Counted from the stretch's first letter, positions 51,591 to 62,144 are shown. The stretch: 64,000 bases of DNA from Lachnospiraceae bacterium (GCA_028724245.1 JAQYDI010000167.1:1-64000); one strand, 5' to 3'. Numbers and translations: made by a program. The notes: a model not told the origin generated them from the letters alone.

Positions 51591-51713
51591 TATGTTTATT
51601 ATAATATATGGAAGACGGATTGTCAATTTTCCGGACATCCGTCTTACGAAAAGCGGAAACAGAAGGAGTTGAAAAATATTCCGTCAATCTGTTTCTTATA
51701 AAGGAGGGAACAC

Positions 51714-53480
51714 ATGATCGATTTGAAAAGCAAGCCTTTTTGTCTGTCCGACAGAGATTGCGGGTGGGTATCGGAAACCATTGCCGGGATGAGTGATGAG
51801 GAAAAAGTCGGTCAGCTTTTCTTCGGGATTTCCTCTTCCTTTGAAGAAGATTATCTGAAAAAGCTGACAGGAACATATCACATTGGCGGCTGTCGATATA
51901 ATACGGCTTCCGGTGCAGCCGTACGCCGGCACAACGAAATTCTGCAAACGGCTTCGAAAATTCCGTTGCTTATCGCCTGCAATACGGAGTCCGGCGGAAG
52001 TAATGCCTGCTCGGATGGTACCTTTATCGGTTCCGGAATTAAGATTGCCGCGGCCGGAAAGGGTGAATACGCCTACGATCTGGGGAAAATGGCCAATGAA
52101 GAGGCTGCGGCTATTGGATGCAACATGGCTTTTGCCCCGGTCTGCGATATCGCCTACAACTGGGAAAACACGGAGATCATCAGCAGAGCTTTTGGAAATG
52201 ACCCCAAACAGGTGGCCGGTATGAGCTGCGAATATCTGAAGGGGGCACATACTATCGAAGGATTTGCCTGTGTGGCCAAGCACTTTCCCGGCAACGGGCT
52301 GGACTTTCGGGATGCCCACCTGTCAAACAATGTCAACAGCTTTGACCTGCTCCAGTGGGATGAAACCTACGGCAAAGTCTACAGAGATCTTATCAAAAAC
52401 GATCTGGAGGCCGTCATGGCCGGGCATATTATGTTGCCTAAAGTGGCCAGAGCCATTAACAATAAACTCAAAGATGAGGATATGATGCCCGCCACCCTGA
52501 GTCCGGAAATCATCACCGGGCTGCTGCGGGAGCACCTGGGCTTTAACGGCCTTGTTATTACGGATGCTTCCCACATGGTAGGCATGACCTGCCGCATGAA
52601 GCGCAGCGATATGCTGCCCCGTGCCATCAATGCGGGCTGCGATATGCTGCTGTTTTTCAATGACCCTGACGAAGATTTTGCCATTCTGCTGAACGCTTAC
52701 CGGAATGGTACAATTTCCGAAGAACGGATGCGGGATGCTCTAACCCGTATTCTGGGATTGAAAGCCCATATGGGCCTTAACAGAAAGAAACCGGAGCAGC
52801 TTGTACCAGATGAAAAAGCCATGAACTGCATTCTTGGGAAACCGGAATATCTAAAAGCCCAGAAGGATATCTGCGATAAGGGTATTACCCTTGTTAAATA
52901 TAAGGACCCGGATGTGCTTCCCATCACACCGAAACGTTACCCCCGCATCATGCTGGTAGAAATCAAGGGCGCGGAAAGCGGCATGACCGCATTGATGAAG
53001 GCGGTGGGCATGAGCGGCGGCAGTCCTGTGGAGAGCTTGAAACAGAAGCTGGAAGACAGAGGTTTTCAGGTATTTGTTTATGAAAATCCTCTGGATAAAA
53101 TGCGGCGGCAGGCGGAAGCCGGACAAAAACCCGATTTTAACGAGTTCTTTGCCGGAAAAAGTTCCATTGCGGAATTTACCGCGCAGATGGATCTGGTCAT
53201 CACCGTTTGCAACGTGCCCTCCGGCCGCCCCGCATTTGGTCTGTCCAAAGGAGGAGGGGAGATTCCCTGGTATGTGTTTGAGGTGCCCACTATTGTGGTC
53301 GGGTGCGAATCTCCCACCATGCTGGCTGACATTCCCGAAGCCAGAACCTATATCAATATTTATGACTCCAGGGAAGCGACTCTGGATGCATTGGTGGATA
53401 AGCTGATGCAGGGACCGGCCTCGTTTCAGGGCAGGGATCCCATTGACAGCTTCTGCGGACTGTTTGATGCCCGCCTGTAA
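51714..53480 (+). CDS. Glycoside hydrolase family 3 N-terminal domain protein
   Basis: GKMANEEAAAIGCNMAFAPVCDI; CVAKHFPGNGLDFRDAHLSNN; LGFNGLVITDASHMVGM. Confidence 0.9.
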   Translation: MIDLKSKPFCLSDRDCGWVSETIAGMSDEEKVGQLFFGISSSFEEDYLKKLTGTYHIGGCRYNTASGAAVRRHNEILQTASKIPLLIACNTESGGSNACSDGTFIGSGIKIAAAGKGEYAYDLGKMANEEAAAIGCNMAFAPVCDIAYNWENTEIISRAFGNDPKQVAGMSCEYLKGAHTIEGFACVAKHFPGNGLDFRDAHLSNNVNSFDLLQWDETYGKVYRDLIKNDLEAVMAGHIMLPKVARAINNKLKDEDMMPATLSPEIITGLLREHLGFNGLVITDASHMVGMTCRMKRSDMLPRAINAGCDMLLFFNDPDEDFAILLNAYRNGTISEERMRDALTRILGLKAHMGLNRKKPEQLVPDEKAMNCILGKPEYLKAQKDICDKGITLVKYKDPDVLPITPKRYPRIMLVEIKGAESGMTALMKAVGMSGGSPVESLKQKLEDRGFQVFVYENPLDKMRRQAEAGQKPDFNEFFAGKSSIAEFTAQMDLVITVCNVPSGRPAFGLSKGGGEIPWYVFEVPTIVVGCESPTMLADIPEARTYINIYDSREATLDALVDKLMQGPASFQGRDPIDSFCGLFDARL

Positions 53481-53503
53481 ATTAAAGAGGGAGGAAATAT
53501 AAA

Positions 53504-54151
53504 ATGAATTTTATTAGAAACAACTGGTTTCGGATCGGCTTGATTGCCTTCATCTGCATGGCTTTCTGGGTCTTGTTCTGCGGAGAGGATATGAGTCTGA
53601 TCCAGAAGTTACTGCTTGCGTCTTTGATGGCGCTGCCGCTTCATCAGTTTGAAGAGTATGCCATGCCGGGCGGCGGTCCGGTAGTTATCAACAAGGTATT
53701 TTGGGGCGAGAAGGAGCGCTACAGGAACTATCCCGGCAACTGGAATTCCATAATGATCGTGAATTTATCTGCCTATATTTTCTACATTCTTGCAATTATC
53801 TTTCCGAATGTTATCTGGCTTGGACTGGCCACAACGCTCTTTAACCTGTTTCAGGTACTGGGGCATGTGTTTGAGATGAACATCAAGGGAAGAACCTGGT
53901 ATAACCCGGGCATGGCGACATCCATCCTGTTGTTCCTGCCCATCAGCATTGTCTACATTTATCAGACAGCGGGTCTGGCATCCGGTTCTACCTGGGCAAT
54001 CGCAGTGGCTGCGCTGGTGGTTATTTTGATTGTTTCGGTGATTCTGCCGGTTCAGCTTCTGAAAAAGAAGGATTCCCCTTATGAGATTCCACAGTGGCAG
54101 CTGGAGCAATTTGAAAAGGTATCTGAAAGATTTAAAAGAACAAATGAATAA
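53504..54151 (+). CDS. HXXEE domain-containing membrane protein
   Basis: ALPLHQFEEYAMPGGGP matches HxxEE; several TM segments. Confidence 0.85.
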   Translation: MNFIRNNWFRIGLIAFICMAFWVLFCGEDMSLIQKLLLASLMALPLHQFEEYAMPGGGPVVINKVFWGEKERYRNYPGNWNSIMIVNLSAYIFYILAIIFPNVIWLGLATTLFNLFQVLGHVFEMNIKGRTWYNPGMATSILLFLPISIVYIYQTAGLASGSTWAIAVAALVVILIVSVILPVQLLKKKDSPYEIPQWQLEQFEKVSERFKRTNE

Positions 54152-54178
54152 ATTTTATCAAATATAAGGAGGACAAAC

Positions 54179-56116
54179 ATGAAAAATGAACATTTACTGA
54201 TGAGAGGCAATATTGGTGGTATTGAAATCAAAAACCGGATTTTCAAGGCAGCTGCTCAGGATTTTCCCACTTATACCGGTTTTGTCAATCCGGAACTGCT
54301 GGAATTCTGCGCAGAACAGGCACGGGGCGGCGTGGGACTGTTCATTACCGGCCTGTTCAATGTAAATCCTCACGAAAGTGAACTGCGCACCGGGCATCCC
54401 CGGATCACAGATGATGTATATACGAACGGTTTGATGAAGCTGGCCAATTCTATCAAGGAGAACGGTGCCAAAGCATGCCTGCAGCTGGCACATTACGGCT
54501 CTCATGGTGAGCCGGTTGATCCTGAATACGGGTGGAGATGCATTTCTTATGACGGTGTGGAAAATGAGCACTGGTTCCCCATTCTGTTCCCACAGTTTGC
54601 AGGACAGCCTTATCCTCACAAAGAATACACAGTAGAAGAGATCCATGAACTGGTGGAGAATTACGGAGATGGTGCCCGTCGCGCGATGATTGCGGGCTTT
54701 GATATGGTTGAGATTCACTGTGGTAATATGCACGGATTGAACACCTGGATCACCCCCCGCCTCAACAGACGGACTGATGAATATGGCGGAAATTTGGAAA
54801 ATCGCTGCAGGATTCTTTTTGAGATTGTTGAGAATATCCAGAAAAAATGCGGCAAACGGTTCCCGATTCTGGTGCGTATCAACGCCTGTGATCTGGTCCC
54901 CGATGGTCACACAGTAGAGGATACCGCATGGATTGCGGCAGAACTGGAAAAACGTGGCGTGGCAGCCATCAATCTTTCCTCCATCAAGAGTGTTGCGCCC
55001 ATGCAGCAGCCCATGGGTGAAGTACTGGAATATGCAGAGACCGTGAAGAAAGCAATCCATATTCCGTTAATGCTTTGTGGTTCCATGAATCTGCCCGAAA
55101 TGGGAGATCAGGCTATTGCAGAGGGTAAAATTGATTTTGTGGGCATGGCAAGACAGCTTTACGCAGATCCTGAGTGGCCCAAAAAAGTGCTGGAGCAGCG
55201 GCCGGAGGATATCCGCCCCTGTCTGCGCTGCAACGAATGTGTCAATATGAATCGAAGTGCTTTCTGCGGTGATCTGGAGTGTGCCATGAATCCGCAGCTG
55301 GGCAAGGAAAACACCCTGCCGATCACCAAAGCTGAAATACCCAAAAAGGTAGCAGTTATCGGCGGCGGCCCTGCCGGAATGGAAGCGGCTCTTGTGGCAG
55401 CACAGAGAGGTCATCAGGTAACTCTGTTTGAAAAAAGAAAACTGGGCGGTCTGGTAAATGAAGCTTCCACACCGGAATTCAAAGCAGATCTGCGCCGTAT
55501 GATCGCCTATTTTGAGACCCAGCTGAAAAAGCAGGGTGTGACGGTTCGTATGGAAGAGGCAAATGCCGAAAATGTGAAGGGCTTTGATGCCGCTATTGTT
55601 GCCTCCGGCTCTCAGAAGAACAAACTTCACGTGCCGGGTGCAGATGGAGAAAATGTCCAGAACGCCATTGACTGGCTGAATACTCAGAAGCTGCTGGGCG
55701 ATCAGGTTGTCATCATTGGCGGCGGAAGCGTCGGCATTGAAACAGCTTTGACGATTGCTTCCCGCGGCAGTAAGGTAACGGTTGTCGAAATGATGGACGA
55801 CATTATGAAAGGTGAATATATCGACACGAAAATGATTTATCTGGGTATGCTTCAGCAGTTCGGTGTGACCGTTATGACAGAGACAGGCGTAAAGTCTATT
55901 CAGAATGATTCCGTGACGGTGGAGAAAGAGGGCAGAGAACAGACGATTCCTGCAACCGATGTGCTGACATCCGTCGGCCTGCGGCCGGATCTTTCCGTTC
56001 GGAATGAACTGGACAAGGTTCCCGGGCTTCTGGTGTACTATGCAGGAGATTGTGAAAGACCGAAGCTGATCTTCGATGCAATCCATGCGGGCTTCTATGC
56101 AGCAAGACTTGTCTGA
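54179..56116 (+). CDS. Old-yellow-enzyme-type NADH:flavin oxidoreductase (2,4-dienoyl-CoA reductase-like)
   Basis: TIM barrel (FKAAAQDFPTYTGFVN; LNTWITPRLNRRTDEYGG), CLRCNECVN Cys cluster, VAVIGGGPAGMEAALVAAQRGHQVTLFEK. Confidence 0.93.
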   Translation: MKNEHLLMRGNIGGIEIKNRIFKAAAQDFPTYTGFVNPELLEFCAEQARGGVGLFITGLFNVNPHESELRTGHPRITDDVYTNGLMKLANSIKENGAKACLQLAHYGSHGEPVDPEYGWRCISYDGVENEHWFPILFPQFAGQPYPHKEYTVEEIHELVENYGDGARRAMIAGFDMVEIHCGNMHGLNTWITPRLNRRTDEYGGNLENRCRILFEIVENIQKKCGKRFPILVRINACDLVPDGHTVEDTAWIAAELEKRGVAAINLSSIKSVAPMQQPMGEVLEYAETVKKAIHIPLMLCGSMNLPEMGDQAIAEGKIDFVGMARQLYADPEWPKKVLEQRPEDIRPCLRCNECVNMNRSAFCGDLECAMNPQLGKENTLPITKAEIPKKVAVIGGGPAGMEAALVAAQRGHQVTLFEKRKLGGLVNEASTPEFKADLRRMIAYFETQLKKQGVTVRMEEANAENVKGFDAAIVASGSQKNKLHVPGADGENVQNAIDWLNTQKLLGDQVVIIGGGSVGIETALTIASRGSKVTVVEMMDDIMKGEYIDTKMIYLGMLQQFGVTVMTETGVKSIQNDSVTVEKEGREQTIPATDVLTSVGLRPDLSVRNELDKVPGLLVYYAGDCERPKLIFDAIHAGFYAARLV

Positions 56117-56151
56117 TTGGCATAATTCATGTTGTTAATGGAGGAAATCAA

Positions 56152-57966
56152 ATGAACGAGGTAAAACAGCCGAAAAAGCCGCTGCTCTATTACTGGGGCG
56201 TAGTAATGATCGTTATGATGCTGTTTAATTTTCTGGCAATGCCCAGATTGCTGGAGCGCCAGATCGTTGAAACGGATTATGGTACTTTTATGCAGATGGC
56301 CGAAGAGCAGGAGATTGGCCGGGTACAGGTACAGGACAATCAGATCGTTTTTACGGATAAGGGTGAAACTACAGTCTATAAAACCGGTCTTTTGGAAGAT
56401 CCCGGCCTTGTAGACCGTCTGAAATCTTCCGGCGCTCAGTTTTCCGGAGAGATTATTGAGGAAGCATCCCCTTTTCTATCCGTTCTGCTGACCTGGATCC
56501 TGCCGCTGGTGATTTTCTTTGTCATCGGACAGATCATGTCCAGGAAATTGATGAATAAAAACGGCGGTGCCAATGCCATGATGTTCAACATGGGAAAAAG
56601 CAATGCCAAAGTATATGTAAAATCCTCTGACGGTATTAAATTTTCTGATGTAGCCGGTGAGGATGAGGCAAAAGATAACCTGAAGGAGATTGTTGATTAT
56701 CTGCATGATCCGAACAAATATAAAGAAATCGGTGCTTCCATGCCAAAGGGTATTCTGCTGGTAGGCCCTCCCGGCACCGGTAAAACCATGCTGGCCAAAG
56801 CAGTTGCCGGGGAAGCAAATGTACCATTTTTCTCCATGAGCGGATCTGAGTTCGTTGAAATGTTCGTAGGCATGGGGGCAAGTAAGGTGCGGGACCTTTT
56901 TAAACAGGCTAAGGAAAAAGCGCCCTGTATCGTATTTATTGACGAAATTGATGCCATTGGCCAGAAGCGAAACACAGGAGGTATGGGCGGCAACGATGAA
57001 CGGGAGCAGACTCTGAATCAGCTGCTGACGGAGATGGATGGATTTGAGGGCAACACCGGCGTCATTATTCTGGCAGCTACCAACCGGCCGGAATCCCTTG
57101 ACCCGGCACTGACCAGACCCGGACGGTTTGACCGCCGGGTACCGGTAGAACTGCCTGACTTAAAAGGCCGTGAGGAAATTCTGAAAGTCCATGCGAAGAA
57201 AATCAAAGTTGCTGAAGATGTGGATTTCCTGAAAGTTGCCCGCATGGCCTCCGGCGCTTCCGGGGCGGAGCTGGCAAATATTGTTAATGAAGCGGCGCTG
57301 CGTGCAGTCCGGGACGGTCGGCGTTATGCCACACAGGCAGATCTGGAAGAAAGTATTGAAGTTGTTATCGCCGGATATCAGAAGAAGAACGCGATTCTTA
57401 CCGATCACGAAAAACTGGTGGTTTCCTATCATGAAATCGGCCATGCTCTGGTGGCAGCGAAACAGACAAACTCTGCTCCTGTGCAGAAAATTACCATTGT
57501 TCCACGCACTTCCGGTGCTCTGGGATACACCATGCAGGTGGATGAGGGCAATCATTATCTGATGACCAAAGAAGAACTGGAGACGAAGATTGCTACATAC
57601 ACCGGCGGAAGGGCCGCTGAGGAACTGGTTTTCCAGTCCATCAGCACCGGCGCATCCAATGATATTGAACAGGCCACCAAGCTGGCCCGGGCCATGCTGA
57701 CCCGATATGGTATGAGCAATGAATTTGACATGGTAGCGCTGGAAACTGTATCCAATCAGTATCTGGGTGGTGATGCTTCGCTGGCATGCTCTGCGGAGCT
57801 GCAGGCAAAGATTGATTATCAGGTGATTGATCTGGTTAAAGAACAGCATGAAAAGGCAAAACAGATCCTGACGGAGAATCGGGAAAAGCTGGATCAGCTG
57901 GCCAAATTCCTGTATGAAAAGGAGACCATCACAGGAGATGAATTTATGGAAATCCTGAATTCGTAA
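56152..57966 (+). CDS. FtsH-like ATP-dependent zinc metalloprotease
   Basis: [42 protein letters not shown] zinc motif. Confidence 0.95.
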   Translation: MNEVKQPKKPLLYYWGVVMIVMMLFNFLAMPRLLERQIVETDYGTFMQMAEEQEIGRVQVQDNQIVFTDKGETTVYKTGLLEDPGLVDRLKSSGAQFSGEIIEEASPFLSVLLTWILPLVIFFVIGQIMSRKLMNKNGGANAMMFNMGKSNAKVYVKSSDGIKFSDVAGEDEAKDNLKEIVDYLHDPNKYKEIGASMPKGILLVGPPGTGKTMLAKAVAGEANVPFFSMSGSEFVEMFVGMGASKVRDLFKQAKEKAPCIVFIDEIDAIGQKRNTGGMGGNDEREQTLNQLLTEMDGFEGNTGVIILAATNRPESLDPALTRPGRFDRRVPVELPDLKGREEILKVHAKKIKVAEDVDFLKVARMASGASGAELANIVNEAALRAVRDGRRYATQADLEESIEVVIAGYQKKNAILTDHEKLVVSYHEIGHALVAAKQTNSAPVQKITIVPRTSGALGYTMQVDEGNHYLMTKEELETKIATYTGGRAAEELVFQSISTGASNDIEQATKLARAMLTRYGMSNEFDMVALETVSNQYLGGDASLACSAELQAKIDYQVIDLVKEQHEKAKQILTENREKLDQLAKFLYEKETITGDEFMEILNS

Positions 57967-58015
57967 TCCTGACGAAGATCACCCTTTAGAAAGTACACCG
58001 CCGGGCGCATCAAAA

Positions 58016-58048
58016 AGTCCCGTTCAGTATATCGCACTGAACGGGACT
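58016..58048. terminator. Strong hairpin after ftsH-like gene
   Basis: AGTCCCGTTCAGT-ATATCGC-ACTGAACGGGACT, perfect 13-bp stem; T-run only on - strand side. Confidence 0.65.
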
Positions 58049-58065
58049 ATTCATATCCGGAAGCT

Positions 58066-58278
58066 GTGTTTCTCATAGCCCTTGGGGCATTTACGTGGTT
58101 CGGCTGCAGGGATAAGCGGTGGGCACCGGCAGCATACAGCGTGTTCCTGATTCTATATATCACACTGCATACTGTATATTCCATTTGGTTGGACAAGCCA
58201 AAAGAGGAAACAGAACAGCAAAAGAATCGTTGGCACTGCTTTAGCTCTGTCTGTAGTAACGGCTTCTCAGGTATTTAG
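58066..58278 (+). pseudogene. C-terminal relic of a small membrane protein
   Basis: FLIALGAFTWFGCRDKRWAPAAYSVFLILYITLHTVYSIW open upstream with no RBS. Confidence 0.45.
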
Positions 58279-58389
58279 CTTGAGATTTCCAGCTTTCAAT
58301 GGTAAAATCAAAGTACACTGGAGTGGGTATACCTTGAGAGAGGTTGTCTGCTTCTGGGAGTATTGCTTCGGAAAGGAGAATGCCGAAAG

Positions 58390-59979
58390 ATGGGAATGTT
58401 TGTGAATCCAGACAATTCTGCATTTCAGGTTGCCTTGAATTCAGAAATTTATGTGGATAAAACCGGACTTATCAAGTATACCAATAAAGTATTAAATACG
58501 CTGCAAGGCTACATTTGTAACAGTCGTCCGAGGCGATTTGGTAAATCCATTACAGCAAATATGCTCACTGCTTACTACAGCAGAGGAAGTGATTCAGAAG
58601 CAATGTTCGCTGAATTGGAAATTAGCAGGAGCGCAGATTTTAAGAAACATTTAAATCAGTATGATGTAATTCACCTTGATATTCAATGGTGCATGGAGCC
58701 TGCGGGTGGATCAGAGCAGGTTGTCGATTATATTTCCGAGAAAACCATTGCGGAGCTTAAGGAATATTATCCCGATGTATTGAGGGAGAAAACTGAGTCC
58801 CTGCCGGAAGCTTTGTCTCAAATCAATGCGGCAACCGGAAAAAAGTTTATTGTTATCATTGATGAATGGGATGTCCTTATACGTGACAAGGCAGCTGATA
58901 CAAAGGTGCAGGAAGATTATATTAATTTTCTCAGAGGAATGTTCAAAGGTACAGAGCCGACAAAATATATCCAGTTGGCATATCTGACGGGCATTCTTTC
59001 GATAAAAAAGGAAAAGACGCAGTCGGCATTGAATAATTTTGACGAGTTTACCATGCTGAGTGCAAGTAATCTGGCACCGTATATTGGTTTTACGGAAGAT
59101 GAGGTTCGGAAGCTGGCAGAGAAGTACCACCAGAACTTCGATGAGGTGAAAAGATGGTATGATGGCTATCTGCTGAAAGATTATCAGGTCTATAATCCAA
59201 AAGCAGTCGTCAGCGTAATGCTGCGGGGCGAGTATAAGAGCTATTGGTCAGAAACGGCTTCCTATGATGCTGTTGTGCCTTTGATTAATATGAATTATGA
59301 CGGACTGAAGACAGCTATCATTGAAATGCTCTCTGGTGCAGAAGTTAAGGTGAACACGTCGACTTTCAAAAACGACACGGTAAATATTACAAGTAAAGAC
59401 GATGTGTTGACTTATATGATTCATCTGGGCTATCTTGGATACAATCAAAAAATGAAGACTGCTTTTGTACCTAATGAAGAGATTCGACAGGAATTGGCGA
59501 CTGCTGTCGAAAGCAGGCCCTGGAATGAAATGCTGGCATTTCAGCGTGATTCTGAATGTTTGCTGAATGCTACGCTGAATCTGGATGGGGCTTCAGTTGC
59601 GGCGCAGATAGAAAAAATTCATAACGAATATGCATCTGTCATCCAGTATCATAACGAAAACTCATTGAGCAGTGTACTGGCGATTGCGTACTTGAGTGCA
59701 ATGCAATACTACTTCAAGCCAATTCGCGAACTGCCAACTGGACGGGGATTTGCAGATTTTGTTTTTATTCCGAAGCCAGAGTATGGCACATATTACCCGG
59801 CGTTGGTTGTTGAACTGAAATGGAACAAAAATGCTAAGACAGCTTTGCAGCAAATTAAGGACAAAAAATACCCTGAATCGATCATGAGCTATACTGGCAA
59901 CATTCTGTTGGTTGGAATCAATTACGATGAAAAGACAAAAACTCATGAATGTTTGATTGAACAATACGAAAAAGAATAA
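58390..59979 (+). CDS. AAA-ATPase-like protein with C-terminal PD-(D/E)XK nuclease-like domain (DUF1703-like)
   Basis: YVDKTGLIKYTNKVLNTLQGYICNSRPRRFGKSITANML; IVIIDEWDVLIRD; C-terminal GRGFADFVFIPKPEYGTYYPALVVELKWNKN. Confidence 0.92.
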   Translation: MGMFVNPDNSAFQVALNSEIYVDKTGLIKYTNKVLNTLQGYICNSRPRRFGKSITANMLTAYYSRGSDSEAMFAELEISRSADFKKHLNQYDVIHLDIQWCMEPAGGSEQVVDYISEKTIAELKEYYPDVLREKTESLPEALSQINAATGKKFIVIIDEWDVLIRDKAADTKVQEDYINFLRGMFKGTEPTKYIQLAYLTGILSIKKEKTQSALNNFDEFTMLSASNLAPYIGFTEDEVRKLAEKYHQNFDEVKRWYDGYLLKDYQVYNPKAVVSVMLRGEYKSYWSETASYDAVVPLINMNYDGLKTAIIEMLSGAEVKVNTSTFKNDTVNITSKDDVLTYMIHLGYLGYNQKMKTAFVPNEEIRQELATAVESRPWNEMLAFQRDSECLLNATLNLDGASVAAQIEKIHNEYASVIQYHNENSLSSVLAIAYLSAMQYYFKPIRELPTGRGFADFVFIPKPEYGTYYPALVVELKWNKNAKTALQQIKDKKYPESIMSYTGNILLVGINYDEKTKTHECLIEQYEKE

Positions 59980-60201
59980 TGATATCGCCCGTCTGTCGTG
60001 TGCATCTCATATGGTAAGCGGGCTTTCTTTTTAAAAGGTGTCTGGTTGTAGTTTTTTATGATTAAAAGATATCCTTGTATAATACGATATTTCGATATAT
60101 AATAGTTAAAAAAATGCACGCCTTTTGTTTTCGCCTGCCATTATAGTAAAAACAGATAATTTTCCATTTCATCATGATTAAATTCTAATAAAGGAGAGAA
60201 A

Positions 60202-61209
60202 ATGAGCAATTTTACTTACCACGAAAAACGTGAATATTCTCTTTCACAGCAGTATGAAACGATCAGGAAAGAGCTTCCTGATTTTATCCGGTCTTTTCTC
60301 CGGCAATTGAGCGGACGACCCCAGACACTTCGTGACAGGGCATTTGATTATTTATCGTTTTTGCAGTATCTTCAGGCTTCCAATCCATTGTTCAAAGGAA
60401 TTGAAACGGCTGATTTTTCGTTAGATAATTTTTCAGAAATCGTATCAGATGATATCCAACAGTATATTCAGTCATTAGCGGAAAACTTTGCGAATCATTC
60501 GATCAATCGAAAGATCAGTTCCTTAAAAATTCTGTTCCGCTATTTATACCTGCGCGGTGACATACCGGACAATCCTCTGGAAGGAATTACCCGTATGGAA
60601 GCCAGGCCCCAGGAGTCATCGGCGCTGGAAGCGGAAGATATCAGCCGGTTATTGGATTGCATCCTGTCAGGAAGATTTCCAAATGCTACCGAAAGACAGA
60701 AACGCTTTTTAATTAAGACACGGGATCGGGACGCTGCTATTTTCATGTTGATTTTAAATACCGGGATCCACGCGGAAGAGTGCATCGGTCTGGATGTTTC
60801 AGATGTAGACCTGCAAAAACACTGTATTCAGGTCAGAAATAAATATGGCGTCCAAAAAATTTCCATTAATTCGCTGACAGTTTCAACGCTGCAGTCGTAT
60901 ATAAATGGAACCCGGAAAACTTTTTCGGATGGGAAAGCCTCTGCCCTTTTTCTGTCATCCAGAAGCCCGAAGAGGCTCAGTCAGGATGCACTTTATAATC
61001 TGATCCACAAATACGGTGAATACACAGGCATCTCAGTGGATTTAACCCCTTACCGGATGAGAAAAGCTTATGGAACCCTGCTTTACGAAGAAACAGGCGA
61101 TCTGCAGGGAGTACAGGAACGGCTTCGCTATGCCAGGATAGAAACTGCCTCAAAAAACTGTGTACGGAAAGAGGCAGAAATGGATCTGGGGGATATTAAC
61201 TTATATTGA
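60202..61209 (+). CDS. Xer-type tyrosine recombinase paralogue with substituted catalytic residues
   Basis: Aligns along its length with 26566-27654 protein; GIR->GIH, TPHKLR->TPYRMR, LGHSDV->LRYARI, KHY->KNC. Confidence 0.88.
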   Translation: MSNFTYHEKREYSLSQQYETIRKELPDFIRSFLRQLSGRPQTLRDRAFDYLSFLQYLQASNPLFKGIETADFSLDNFSEIVSDDIQQYIQSLAENFANHSINRKISSLKILFRYLYLRGDIPDNPLEGITRMEARPQESSALEAEDISRLLDCILSGRFPNATERQKRFLIKTRDRDAAIFMLILNTGIHAEECIGLDVSDVDLQKHCIQVRNKYGVQKISINSLTVSTLQSYINGTRKTFSDGKASALFLSSRSPKRLSQDALYNLIHKYGEYTGISVDLTPYRMRKAYGTLLYEETGDLQGVQERLRYARIETASKNCVRKEAEMDLGDINLY

Positions 61210-61312
61210 ATGAATCAGTATATGGAAGGTTTTGAAATTTATCTCCTAATTTCCTTTTCCTTACTTAATGTACGGAAACCAATGAAAGGCAGAAAAAATA
61301 ACATATAGCTCT

Positions 61313-61364
61313 TGACAAATAAACGGTCGTTTACTACAATGTATGTAAACGACCGTTTATTTGT
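61313..61364. promoter_or_regulatory. Perfect inverted repeat operator over tetR promoter
   Basis: ACAAATAAACGGTCGTTTAC-(10)-GTAAACGACCGTTTATTTGT (61315-61364); TTGACA 61313, TACAAT 61335. Confidence 0.85.
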
Positions 61365-61433
61365 AGAATTTATTATAAAAGGGGATATTAACTTATCAGG
61401 AAGGGAATTTCCTGTTTTGGGGAGGGATTACAG

Positions 61434-62144
61434 ATGAGTGATACAAAAGAACAGATTTTAATGACGGCGCTGCATCTGTTTGCAAGGGATGGTTATGAGG
61501 CTGTTTCCGTAAGCACCATTGCCGGAGAACTGGGCATGACAAAAGGAGCTTTATACCGGCATTACAAAAATAAGCGTGACATTTTTGACAGTATTGTTGA
61601 AAGAATGTTTCAGATTGATGCGGAAAGAGCAGAGGCGTGTCAGGTACCGGCCGATAAATACGAAGTTCAGCCGGAAGCGTATGAGAATACGTCTCTGGAA
61701 AGTATTCGGAAATTTACTCTCGGGCAGTTTCGATTCTGGACGGAAGATGATTTCGCTTCCAATTTCAGGAAAATGCTGACGCTGGAGCAGTACCGCAGCC
61801 CGGAGATGGCAGAGCTTTACAGTAACTGCCTGATTGCCGGACCGGCTGCATATATGGAGGATCTGTTTCGTGAACTGATGCTGAAAGGGGTTCTGAAAGA
61901 GGGTGATCCCGGACAGCTTGCCGTTGAATTTTATGCGCCTCTTTTTCTGCTGATCCATATATCTGACGGGATTGGATTAGATAAAACTGAATTAAATGAA
62001 ATAAAAAAGAATGAAACAGAATCACATGGAACAAAAATAAATACAGCAAAGGGAAACGATGACCTGGCTGAAATGCTGGATCGGCATATCCGACAGTTTA
62101 TGCAGAAATATATGACGGAGCAGTCAGAGCAGCCGGCAGAATGA
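61434..62144 (+). CDS. TetR/AcrR family transcriptional regulator
   Basis: LMTALHLFARDGYEAVSVSTIAGELGMTKGALYRHYKNKRDIFDSIV. Confidence 0.94.
   Translation: MSDTKEQILMTALHLFARDGYEAVSVSTIAGELGMTKGALYRHYKNKRDIFDSIVERMFQIDAERAEACQVPADKYEVQPEAYENTSLESIRKFTLGQFRFWTEDDFASNFRKMLTLEQYRSPEMAELYSNCLIAGPAAYMEDLFRELMLKGVLKEGDPGQLAVEFYAPLFLLIHISDGIGLDKTELNEIKKNETESHGTKINTAKGNDDLAEMLDRHIRQFMQKYMTEQSEQPAE

Noticed and set aside
55067-56086. 339-aa - strand ORF opposite the flavin oxidoreductase gene
   Set aside because: Antisense shadow ORF.
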